This document shows, in pieces, positions 34,745-45,205 of a stretch of 64,000 bases of DNA (position 1 is its first letter; every line of letters begins with the position of its first letter). The position numbers and the translations under genes were made by a program. The notes beneath the pieces are model-generated. The model was not told where the DNA came from. It ran no database searches and saw nothing but the letters and a program-made list of their open reading frames with translations. The stretch is taken from NCBI GenBank assembly GCA_963693085.1, contig OY856409.1, positions 1,163,457,749 to 1,163,521,748 on the forward strand, in the 5' to 3' direction. The DNA comes from Alisma plantago-aquatica. Lineage: Eukaryota; Streptophyta; Magnoliopsida; Alismatales; Alismataceae.

Positions 34745-36987
34745 TGTTGGTATGTATGCCCTGAGAGCCAATCATGGGATGATTGGTGGGATACATTAAG
34801 ATTGATTTGATAAACATCAAAGGCAAGCTTCCAATTCTTTCTGGTTCAGTCATATGAGATAGTGATAGAACAGATTGAATGTCTAGAGAATGACAGTACT
34901 CAATGATGTATGCCTTCAGGTTGAGGACCTGAACGATGAGATCATACAGATGCTAAGAGTTTGTACATTCTTGTTATGTCCCTAGTCGGATGTCATTGTG
35001 GAATGTAGATAGACATCAATGACACACAAGACTAGATTGTGGTGTTGGTTGATGACAGAATCTCATTAGTCATGATATAGAGATATCAAACCAAACACAT
35101 AGGTACTTGTTAGAGAACAAGTGTACCGGACATACCCACCGTGAGTTTGACACATGGAACCATGACATGGTAGTCACAGTCAGTACTCACAGTGATGGTG
35201 TGAGTGTGATTCTTTGACCTGAAATCACTACACTCAACACATGTCGTTGGGCACACTTTGACATCATCAAACGCAGTCCTAAAACATGGGTTGTTATAAA
35301 GGTGATGATTGGGTGGCTTTGACACATGGGTCTTTTGTGGGGTGAGTGATAGATATGGGATTTGTCCCTCCTGAGGGAGTTTGATATGCAATGCCACTTG
35401 ATGAGTAGGATTGAAATAGGCGTGCGCACGCATGTGTGAATCAGTATGTGATATTGATTTCATACATATCTCTTCCAATCTACTCTGAGATCAAGAAAGT
35501 GAATGAATGTTGACAGGATGACTGTTCCATGCCTCGATTTCATTCGAGATATCAGTGATAAAGGAATTATACATTCACTGTAACACCATTCACGGATTGT
35601 AGGATTGAAAGTTGTTCTCCAACTTTCTACTTTCACTTGGGTAGCACTGATGTGTGACTAGGCACCACTCTTTGCTTGTGAAGTCATAAGTGTTATGGAC
35701 TTTCACAGCCAACATGAAATGGACCAGTAGGGTTACACACAAAGGATTTAACATGGAAGAGGAGTTTTGTCCACAAGCAATGTTTAGATTGATTACTAAA
35801 GGAGTTTAGTAGTTCAATTAAACACTCAATTGATTGATAGCTCAAAATCATAGTGTTCAAGGTGTTGGACAGATTGATTAGAGTATCGAATTGATTGAAA
35901 CCGCAATTGACTAATTATGCACAATCTGCACTCCCAACCGATCGGATCATGAGATGAATCGATCGGCTCATCTTGGTGAACCGGTCGGCTCAAGTTGTGA
36001 GTCGATCGGCTCATGGACAGGGTGAATGATTGCTTCAAGTGTTGAAATGATCGGTTCAACTGGTGCAACCGATCAAGTTGGGAAAGTAGGATTGGTGAGA
36101 ATTTTCCTTGCGTTTCACTTGCCCAATTTGATTGGAACAAGGATTGGTATTCGATACCAATTAGAAACAAAAGAAGGAAAGTCAATCGAGAACTGTTCAG
36201 GACCACGAACCGACCGGTTCAGAATGTGAACTGACCGTTTCATGGGTCCCAACCGATCAGTTGAGTGTCAACCGACCGGCTCAGGTCCCCAACCGACTGT
36301 TTCAGAAATGAAACGATCGGTTCAGGTTGCGAGTTGGTTGTTTTTTGTGGAAAATCTCGAACCCTTCTACTCCTGCTTTTAGTCCTGCATTGCCCGGGAT
36401 GGAGAACCATGTCCCATGACCCTCCTATATATATACGGGTATTGGGGGCTTCTAAAAGTACAACTAAGTGCAAACCAGTTGCTCTGCAAAGTTGTCGTTA
36501 TCTGGTTTTGGTAACCGAGAGAGCCCGAGCAAGTGCTACCCGCAAAGGGAGGTGCAGCAAGGGAAAGACAACTACAGTTGCAACTGGAGGCAGGAGAGTG
36601 TGTTGGCGACTAGTACGTCAACAGGAGGGTGCGACTCCTTCCAATTCCTTGTGGGATAAGGAGTGTGGAGTTCCAGGTGGTCCGTGTGGACTACTTCAGA
36701 GGCGGGAGGTTTCTGCCGCTCAGGAGGACAACTATCATCTGACAGTCCGGTGAGACTAGGGAGTCGTCAGTCCTGGTGCGACCAGGAGCTGCACAGACAC
36801 CGTCCAAGACTGGAGGTGAAGACCGTGCAATCTGTGAGGTATTGTCGTCGAGCAAGCCACGAGGCAAGGTATGATTCCACAAACCATCCTTTCCTATTGT
36901 ATATACATTGTCATGTTTCCTTATTCTGGTTTTTGGGGAGAAAATTTTTGTTTCCGCTGCCTTCTCTACCTCCCCTAAAACCCAACA
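34745..36987 (+). mobile_element. 3' LTR of the nested Copia
   Basis: 2243 bp, same ends as the 5' LTR. It differs by scattered, mostly transition changes and by about 21 bp more in the palindrome array (near 36205-36235). It is followed by CTGAT (36988-36992) and the rest of the interrupted P0 exon. Confidence 0.93.
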
Positions 36988-37319
36988 CTGATAACACAAC
37001 CAGTCCATATGAGAAGGGCATGGTGCTGAGCTTGGCAAGAAGGGCAGCCTCAGAAGAACCCACATTCTCACCTTTCCTAATAAGTTCGACAATGGTGATA
37101 ATTTCAACTGTACCATTCACATTATGTAAGCTGAATAGAGTTTTCCATGCAACAAAGCTGTAGACATTCAGCTAAGCACACAACTAAGCACATGATAGAA
37201 AGGGTGCAAAGCTGACAATCTTGACAATTATGTAAAAAGCAAAAGATAGTTATCAAACTCAATGTCGTCCATAATAAGTTGAAAGATTTTTAGTAAGGTA
37301 AGAAAGCATATAATGCTTA

Positions 37320-37635
<316 letters not shown>

Positions 37636-37880
37636 CATGTAATAAACAACTAACAAAAAAACATGCAAGTTGACTATGTAGATCAACAGGAGGCTTTAGG
37701 TCTTCAAATCTATACTAACATGGCCACCAGGAATAGATTCACTATCCCCTGATAAGCAAGAAGAGTTTCTAGAACAGATTCACGATCCCCTTCAATTGAA
37801 AAAAAGCAAAGTGAAGTAGTGAAATATACCTTATCCAGGAATCCTTAAAACAACCCAAAGCAAAACTAGAAACCAATGTT

Positions 37881-38107
37881 GGCTAGGCTGCAATACATCA
37901 AGAACGTGTAAGCATGCACCATTTTATTGGATTGCATGTAAGACCAGTTCCAGGGTGAGGAATCCCATCTTTGAGTCCTAACAACATCTCTTTTCTTAGA
38001 GATTAAAGGCCAATCACAAGAGCTGAGCTGAAGCCTTTCATAAGAGATGAGATGATGACAACCTTAGCTCTCGAGAGTGGCCTTTAATCTCCAAAAACAT
38101 GCCTTTT
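37881..38107 (+). repeat. Internal direct repeat A (~225 bp) with inverted arms
   Basis: Matches 38654-38878 in the same orientation. Within each copy the phrase 'gagattaaaggcca' is answered about 90 bp later by its near reverse complement ('tggcctttaatctcc' in A, 'tggcctctgatctcc' in B). Each copy could therefore fold into a hairpin. This looks like a small inverted-repeat element or a CACTA-internal repeat. Confidence 0.75.
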
Positions 38108-38346
38108 TGAGTCCTAACAATAGCTCTGTACTTGGATATTTAAGGTCATTTTCTGTACATGATCTTAGCAGAGGATCATTACCATAGTTATTGTCTTTTA
38201 GGGTCTGCATCACAACCACATGTTACAGAAAGGGTATTATTGTAGATGTTGTTTTAACAATTACGGGAACATGGAGGAACCGATATTACTAAGAGCACCC
38301 ATTATTTCTTGAGGCTTCTTCCTTGACTTCTTAACCAAAGCAGAGT

Positions 38347-38406
38347 ATGGAAATGTTGAAAATGACTTGTTGTACCATGGAAATGTTGAAAATGACTTGT
38401 TGTACC
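38347..38406 (+). repeat. Perfect 30-bp tandem duplication
   Basis: The 30 bases at 38347-38376 are repeated exactly at 38377-38406. Identity suggests a recent slip compared with the decay around it. Confidence 0.9.
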
Positions 38407-38653
38407 TCTGCAGAGAAATTAGGACACATTGAAGCATGTGACTAAAATATCTCAGTTACATTTCAGACATCTTAATAGCCTAAATATTGAGCAATCATAG
38501 AAGCTCAACCACAAACCATTTTGAGGCGAATCACCACAGCAAAATATGTGGTGTAAATCTCACACACAAGATTCCAAAAACACTGCTCATAGCTAAAAAC
38601 CACTTTGTCTAGGCTGTAATACTACCTTAGATACTACTTTTAGATACTACTTT

Positions 38654-38878
38654 GGCTAGGCAACAATACATCAAGAACATGTAAGGATGTACCATTTTGT
38701 TGGATTGCCTATAAGACCAGTTCTAGGGTGAGGAATCCAATTTTTGAGTCCTAACAGCAGCTCTGTTCTTGGAGATTAAAGGCCATTCACAAGAGCTGAG
38801 CAGAAGCCTTTCACAAGAGATGAGCTGACAACCTTAGCTCTCGAGAATGGCCTCTGATCTCCAAAAATTGGCCTTTTA
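38654..38878 (+). repeat. Internal direct repeat B (~225 bp) with inverted arms
   Basis: Second copy of the repeat at 37881-38107, diverged at roughly a tenth of positions. Its arms 'ggagattaaaggccattc' and 'gaatggcctctgatctcc' are nearly perfect inverted complements. Confidence 0.75.
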
Positions 38879-39347
38879 CGCAGTGACATGTTGTTTGTTG
38901 TGGAAAGCACAAAATGCACAATTCTTTAGAGAAATATTGACTTAGTAAGCTATCATGCAACATGTGATCAAGTTATGAAAGAAAAATTTACAGAGAACTA
39001 TTGACTTAGGAAGCAAAAAAAGACATTCACATTCAGCAGGTCAAAACAAAATATATTGTGTAAATGTCACACACAAGAAGGTAAGACACTTCTCATAGCT
39101 AAAAGAAAAATAGGATTGTCATTTGGCAACATTGTCTACGACAATGGACATGAAACAACAATATCTGGATCGTTATGTACTAATAAAAAATTGGACCAAA
39201 GAAACACAACTATAGCGTTGATCTCTATACACAATATCCAAGAATGCAATTATCTATCTTTACACTTCATGACCTACAACAAATGGAAATGACTTTAGAT
39301 ACTTGTTTTGTTTTCAATTATGCCATATTATAAGAAATATTATATGT

Positions 39348-42253
39348 TCACTTTGGCAGTAAATGTGATTTCGGCCATTCTATGACATTTCCAATAACTT
39401 CATCCATATATTGATATTGGTCAGAAGGTCTGACTAGAGGTTCATTGGCCATCACCACAACCTCTACATAAACACCAACACATGATGAGCCTAAAATTGC
39501 ACCTCCCACCATTTGCAAGGGGTCAACCTCAGATACTCGACCAATTGCAACTTTATCATCTACATCTGTGATACTCAGCACATACACTTACTATAAACAA
39601 AATACATTTTAAATAAAAAAAATATATATAAATGTAGAATGATGTGCAATTTACACAAATACAAACATACATGTCCCTTATAAATTGTTGAATGTCTCAT
39701 TCCGATCTGCACAATTATTTTATCTTTGTCATAAGGCCATCAAAATTCAACATGGAAAATAATTGATACCACACATGTCGTATAAAATGTATTCATACCT
39801 GGCCAGTGCGTACATGTTGTGCTGATTGACTATTTCCTGCTCTAGACAAGGCTAGTATCTGCTCTATTTTTGCATTTTGTTCTTGAATTTTAGCTTCAAA
39901 TTCCATCCGTTGTTGTTCAAGCTGATCCTGGAAATGCTTCCTTTGCACTTCATCAACTTCTCAGGATTTACGGTTCTTGCCCCAGATATCGGAAGGTGAT
40001 GGTCCAAGTCCATAACCACAAACATATCCTGGTCTCTCTTCTCCCATAACTTGCCTATAAATTTCAGATGAAGTAACATCAGGTTGGTTTCTTCATAGCT
40101 CGTCACCTACCTCAGAAAATTTTTCCTACACACAACAGAACATAGGAGATGAATTTTATACCAAACATATAAATGTTTCCATGTAGTAAATGTAACATAA
40201 TACTATATGATAGGAATCCTTGTACCAAAATTTTGGCGGATTCAATATCAACTATGCTCCCATCTTTTTTACGGTGAGTTTTCTCAAAAAAATCAATGGG
40301 ATCAACTGCCCCTCCTATTTCCTTCTCCAACTGTGTCATTCAAACAAGGTTATTGCTAACATAATTTAAACGGATGTCTCTAAATTGTCCAATTGGATCA
40401 CAATATTGACTAACTTACATCATGTTTCAGACAAGCAAATGACTTGGTTCCTGTTGTGTGGCTAACCTTTTGAAATTTTCTGTTTGTCTTGTTAGTTATA
40501 CACTTCCTCTGTGAAAAAAAATTATAGTATTGTCCATAGTAATTATCTATGAGGTAAATTAAATATCAATTAACATATACAAAAAATTTCCATTCCTTTA
40601 TTGCTCCTCCAATAATCCACAAGAAATTTCCATGAGACGTTTCCACATGGGGAACAACTTGTTCAAGTTGTTGTTCATATGGACTATCTTCTACGAAGTA
40701 TAGTTTCTGTAACTCCCACTTGGGGTCCTTCCATTTCTTTCCCAGTCTCTTCATTGTCCACTCCTTTAATTCTATGTCCATCATGAATTTACTCTACCGA
40801 CAATAAGGATATCAATTAGAAGCTTCATTTAACCATTTAAAAATACATTTTAATATTGTACCATCACAAAATTCCATATGGATTCTTTTTTATTTGCTGG
40901 AAATTGTCTCCAGTCCTTGTAGTTTAATGGACAAAGATTGGGATCTCTTGCAATGGTTGTCAAAAAACTTGATAAGTGACATTGGTTTCTACCCACTAGT
41001 TGTCCAAACTGATTTATCTCAATGGGAATTTGATCGTCGGGCTTTCTTTTCCAGACTTGCAAACATTGTGTTCGGCCACATGTGTGATGTCTTTGACCTA
41101 AGCATTCATTTATATATCATTAGATGCAGCACTATAAATGCAATGATATGAATAAACTGAATACCTAGCCCATCAGTAGGTGTTGGCGTAGCATTCAATG
41201 ACTCATCATGGTGATCAGAGACGTCATTTTGCTCCATGGTTTCTTGAAATGCATTGATGTTCTGGCTATTTCCAGATCTACTCTCTACTCTTCTTGATTG
41301 ATTGGATAGGGGAACATTGACAGTAGGCACCGAGGGTCGATGTCTTTGACCTCAGCATTCATTCATAAAGGATACAACATAAATGGAAATTATATATCTT
41401 TAGATGCAGCACTATGAATGCAATGATATGAATTAACTGATTACCTAGCCCATCAGAAGGTGTTGTTGTAGCATTCAACGACTCTTGATGGTGATCAAAG
41501 AGGTCATTTTGTTCCATTTGGTCATGAAATGGATGGCTGTTTTGGCTATTGGCAGCTCTACTATCTACTCTTCTAGAATGATTAGACATTGAAGCATTAC
41601 CATTAGGCACCCGTGGTCAATGTCTTTGACCTGAGCATTCATTCATAAAGGATACAATATAAATGGAAATTATATAACACTAAAGGCAACACTATATATG
41701 CAATGAATTAACCGATTACCTAGCCCATCAGAAGGTGTTGTTGAAGCATTTAACAGCTCATCATGGTGATCAAATAGGCCATTTTGCTCCATGTGATCAT
41801 GAAATGCATGGCTATTTTGACTATTGGCAGCTCTACTATCTACTCTTCTTGAATGATTGGACACCAAAGCAATGCCATTAGGCACCCGTTGTCAATGTCT
41901 TTGACCTGAGCATTCATTCATAATGCATACAACATATATAGAAATTATATATCATTAAATGTAGCACTATAAATGAGATGATATGCTTACCTTGTCCATC
42001 ACAAGGTGTTCTTGTAACAGCAGAGCTAGCAATAGTGTTATTGAATTTCCTTGGTCTATCATTTAGAACATTAGGTGGAAGGGAAGCTAAAAGTTTTTTG
42101 GAGCAATTACTGGATGACAGGTTCAAAGCTTTCCAACAACCTTGTGGAGTAATGCTACGTAAATGAGTCCCCGTACAATAGTCAATGATGTTGTTATGAT
42201 CATTCCTTGTAGCTGTCTTATTATGGAAGTTGTCACTTAACTGTTCTCTCATC
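39348..42253 (-). pseudogene. TNP1-like CACTA protein (Transposase_24 / Ptta-En/Spm family), multi-exon, decayed
   Basis: This family is the second protein of plant CACTA elements, thought to help transposition. Exons with GT...AG borders on the minus strand are 42253-41991, 41905-41720, 41630-41445, 41350-41165, 41055-40862, 40793-40581, 40508-40419, 40330-40226, 40125-39799 and about 39590-39348. Family hallmarks are IPIEINQFGQLVGRN, ARDPNLCP, W.LQKLYF, HTTGTKSFA, DFFEKTHRKKDGS, ERPGYVCGYGLGPSPSD, a coiled stretch QLEQQRMEFEAKIQEQNAKI and a C-terminal EWPKSHLLPK. In-frame stops occur in the second and third 186-bp exons (CGA to TGA), twice in 40125-39799, and probably at the start of the last exon. 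The splice-site and frame agreement of nearly all exons supports the model. Confidence 0.85.
41165..41905 (-). repeat. Three tandem copies of one 186-bp symmetric exon in the TNP1-like gene
   Basis: Exons 41905-41720, 41630-41445 and 41350-41165 are each exactly 186 bp and begin after CTCAG or CTGAG. They end in CTAG before GTA and code for the same 62-residue module (SNHSRRVDSRAANSQN, then MEQNDLFDHH, ending TPSDGLG). All are phase 1 at both ends, so copies can be added or lost without shifting the frame. The introns between them are repeats too, so the duplicated unit is about 275-285 bp. The preceding exon (42253-41991) ends in a related TPCDGQG phrase and may be the diverged parent. The first two in transcription order carry a TGA where the third has CGA. 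Confidence 0.9.
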
Positions 42254-42636
42254 CTGAGTATATCAAGTCACACAAAATTGAAGACATTTAAAACAAAATT
42301 AAACAACATAAAAGGTATTTACTACTCAATCGGTCATCCTCTGCCATCCAACAATTATCCATTCTTAAAAATAGTAAAAATGTAACATTTATGAGTAAGT
42401 CTGTCATACAAACAACATAGTTATAATAAGGATAAAAGTAGAACAATACTTTGACGCAATCCTCAAAGAAAACATCACTCAAAACCCCACCAGAGAAAAA
42501 CATTTACAATCCATCATCAAGATCACATTGGGTACCTTAAATTCATAGTACTTGATTGATTACTAATGTTCATTAAGTAATACAACACAAATTACATTTT
42601 TAAATTATTTCCTAATTTAAAAGTTAAAAAAATTCA
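42254..42636. other. Upstream of the TNP1-like gene; possible short exon
   Basis: The minus strand at about 42362-42316 codes for MDNCWMAEDDRLSSKY. This faintly resembles the MDRSWM...R...Y start of CACTA transposase-associated domains. It lacks good splice support and could be chance. Otherwise no coding sequence is seen. Confidence 0.25.
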
Positions 42637-43216
42637 TCAACAATTGTGACGGCTGTTATGACTGTGATGTGTCCATTTTGTTGATGATGTTGTGTCGAGG
42701 ATGGAGTTGCTGGTAGACAAATCCAAACTGATGGTCATGGGGTACAAGGCGGTACCAACGGTCAAGGATTGCACCTTAGACATGCTGAATTTATCGAATG
42801 ACATCTCCTCAGATACGATACAGCTTGGCTTGTGCATATATCATCTTAGGTGAGAAGGCAAACTATTGTTGTAGTTATGTATATAAGCTTGTATGGTATT
42901 GTCGCCAATCGGACGAAGAAAAACCTGGTCTGTACGGCCAATTCCCATTCTCCCAATCCACCCACGCCAACTGGTTATGGATACGAGATTGTCATCACCA
43001 TGATACTGAACCTCGATTACATTTGTCGAGTTCCCAAACTTGAAGGTCATTTGACCAGCCATGTAGCGTCTTCCGTCTAGATGACGCCAATGTCTGGGCA
43101 TGGTGAGTTGTGCAAGTGTACGATCGTCTAGGGTGATGTCTAGCTTTTCTACTTTAGGGAAAAGGAGAGGGGGGTAGACGCCCTGGCCATAGTGACTGTT
43201 GTGGGTGAACAGAGAC
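42637..43216 (-). pseudogene. Unidentified exon-like ORF in the CACTA element, weakly B3-like
   Basis: On the minus strand an exon can begin after TTTTGCAG at 43216 and stay open for about 193 codons except for one TGA (42841-42843, likely from CGA). The first 120 residues contain TLAQLTMPRHWRHLDGRR, GQMTFKFGNSTNVIEVQYHG, and WRGWIGRMGIGRTDQVFLRP. The order of a Pro-x-x-Trp start, short strands, W..W and a late D.V.L fits a plant B3 DNA-binding domain, but only loosely. The rest is Ser/Thr-rich. It could be another captured host gene or a lineage-specific CACTA gene. It lies in the same sense and upstream of the TNP1-like gene. Confidence 0.45.
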
Positions 43217-44702
43217 TGCAAAATATTAGTACTAACAATTGTAAGTATATATAACGATATTATAAATTTTCAAAAAAAGTAGTATAAATTTGCAAGATAT
43301 AGAGCAATATATTTTTTAAAGTGAAGCAAGTAGTCCATAAACATATTCCCCATGGTTTCTATCAACATCGATAGGAATGAACCCATTAGAGAACGGGAAA
43401 CATCATTATCTAGTTTGATGAAACCTGGTCAGGGACCATACAAGTGTACAACTTGTATAAGATCTGAGTGTAGAAGACCCAGAACTTGGAGGAACTGGTG
43501 TGCCAGCCAGCTAATGGTTCCTGGCCCAAGGCGAGAGGTTGGAGTACATATATAGTAAAGATGTATAATTGGCTATAAACTTCTTGAGTAACATAGCATG
43601 CCATCAAAAGACAAAAATTGATTTAGGATATGGAACTGAAGTAACCATAATGCAATGTGTTTACATTAAAGTAGTATTGAGATAAGACGTACACTCCAAA
43701 AAAACATGAATCAACCATTATGTAAACATCACTGCATAGAAGCCATGAAATTCGTTCAATATAGAAATCAAGACGGCAAACTAGACTTCCTATGGTAGAG
43801 AAAAATTATTGTTGTTCCACAATGGAACCCCTGCATTTTGTGCAATCATAGCTTAGTGTTAATAGCAACTTGTCTGCATGCCCTTGGTATCTTGCTTCAT
43901 TGTTGCTTAAAGACCCTAATTTTCAGGGATGGTGAAGGTTTTTGTCAATTGGTAGTGCAGAAGAATATAGACCATTGAAGTTTACGGTAATCAAAGGAAA
44001 ATTGAAGAAACCACACCCAAAAAAACATGTATACTATAAGTAATTATACAAAGGTCTTATTCTTCCTTAGACATTTCTGAATCCTAGAATATTACACAAG
44101 AAATGACCATCTCATAAACCTTGTTCTCTCCTTAGCCTCTTCCTACATACATAAAGATGAGTATCTCTCCCCTTCATTATCCTAATGGTGGGAACCCCTG
44201 TTCTCATCAGAGAGTGCCAACCCACCAAAGGTGGTGGCCTAGGTAAGGATACATTACTTTCCTATTCGTCAATGATTTACAAACAAAGATACATGAGATG
44301 TGCAGACATCACATGAGCACCTAAGCGACCACTTTTTAAAAAGTGGATGCTTCATTATCCTTACAATTTAATACAACAATACACACATTTTTATATGAAT
44401 ACACTAACATTTAGCAAAACTTGTATACATAACCAAAACCAATGCGACACTGTAAAATAAAATAACGAAATCATCATATTTCAAGACTATAAAATAACCC
44501 AAGTTTAAATCTAACAAAGAAGGATGGTCGATGGCTTGATATAAACGATTAAGAACGTGATTGCTGGATATAAAACAACGGAATCATCATATTTCAAGAC
44601 TATCTTCATAAACCAATTATCATATATACCTTGATAGAATGGAAACTGTGAGAATGGATGGGAAAGATCATGTGTGTTTATTGTTTCGTGGGGAGTACTT
44701 AC
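43217..44702. other. CACTA interior, mostly intron-like
   Basis: No coding sequence recognised. The minus strand at 43560-43340 contains a few short open frames that might be an exon upstream of the B3-like ORF. On the element's strand this region lies between the leader exon donor (44703) and the first coding exons, so it reads best as intron. Confidence 0.4.
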
Positions 44703-45005
44703 CTGTAGCGTGCCGAAGCAGTAGGGTGGCAAACTACCACAGTCCTCGCTGGCAAGTTGGGAGACTGATCTCTTCCTCGGTGTCCCCTCCAACCCTTAGC
44801 AACGTCGCTGACACCTTCGAGAAGAGTAGAGAGTGTTCCAGTAGGTAGCATCCATGGTATGGCACATTAGGGCGAAAAGTCTAGGTCGACTTTGCGAGTT
44901 CTGCAAGTAGAGAAAATGTCGGGAGTAAATGTCTCTGCCCAACGCGTGGAGAAGAGGAACCGTTTTGCAGACCGGGAAAGCCACGCGGGAACAAATGTTT
45001 TTTAC
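44703..45005 (-). other. Probable 5' leader exon of the CACTA transcript
   Basis: The GC-richer block just inside the right subterminal repeats ends in CTACAG followed by a perfect donor GTAAGT at 44702-44697. Frames in it are short (the one starting MDATYWNTLY at about 44854 stops after 19 codons), so it is likely untranslated or partly so. The position matches the leader exon of other CACTA elements. Confidence 0.5.
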
Positions 45006-45009
45006 TAAT

Positions 45010-45202
45010 TGTGGCCCGCTCATTTGATTTGACAATTTTGAAATGCCACTAATTAATTATAAAAATGCCTTATTTGGTAAGTCTTTTCTATAAACTCCAT
45101 CATATGTGGTTTAGAGGCATTTAAATTACAAATGCCACTGCATTACATAGATAGTGGTGTTTTTTTTTAGAAAAGCCACTAATGGGTATTTTTGATGTAG
45201 TG
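45010..45202 (-). repeat. CACTA right terminal and subterminal repeat region
   Basis: Units AAATGCCACT, AAAGCCACTAA and AGTGGTG recur up to the terminal ...TTTTTGATGTAGTG at 45202. Compared with the left end, the terminal inverted repeat is about 13 bp with two mismatches. Confidence 0.85.
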
Positions 45203-45205
45203 ACA
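45203..45205 (+). repeat. Target site duplication (ACA), right, of the CACTA element
   Basis: Pairs with 26795-26797. Directly after it the copy-2 sequence resumes its match to copy 1 (45207 with about 9785). Confidence 0.85.

Larger units (their letters stand above)
27855..36987 (+). mobile_element. Copia-type LTR retrotransposon nested in the captured P0 exon
   Basis: A 9.1-kb element with two LTRs (27855-30074 and 34745-36987) beginning TGTTGG and ending CCAACA, a primer binding site for initiator tRNA-Met, a gag-like ORF with zinc knuckle, a degenerate pol in Copia order (reverse transcriptase then RNase H) and a polypurine tract. It sits antisense to the P0 fragment. By eye the LTRs differ at about 9 places in the first 290 bp but at about 20 in the last 210 bp, and the 3' LTR has an extra 21 bp in its repeat block. 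It is therefore not a very recent insertion, and U5 has diverged fastest. Confidence 0.95.
27528..37120 (-). pseudogene. Captured 60S acidic ribosomal protein P0 fragment, split by a Copia insertion
   Basis: P0 anchors the P1/P2 stalk on the large ribosomal subunit. On the minus strand 37120-36988 encodes [15 protein letters not shown], then [12 protein letters not shown] and [10 protein letters not shown]. After the Copia element, 27849-27730 continues YDSGSVFSLEVLHLTEYDL. An intron with GTAAGT...CAG ends (27669-27729) leads to 27668-27528, which carries the hallmark tail DPSKFAVAA...[17 protein letters not shown]. The segment of about 50 residues normally between DKF and DPSKF is missing, the last residues (normally DDDMGFSLFD) are altered, and the N-terminal half of the protein is absent. 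Presence of an intron shows capture from genomic DNA, not from mRNA. It is in the same sense as the element's own genes. Confidence 0.9.
37640..39347. other. CACTA interior without recognised coding sequence
   Basis: Non-coding stretch between the captured Ca2+-ATPase piece and the TNP1-like gene, holding two direct repeats and a short duplication listed separately. The minus strand at about 37700-37800 has a short open frame (GDRESVLETLLAYQG) that might be part of a third captured exon, but I do not recognise it. Confidence 0.45.

Noticed and set aside
36265..36753. 162-codon plus-strand frame
   Set aside because: It sits in R-U5 of the 3' LTR. The 5' LTR does not keep it open and it has no domain.
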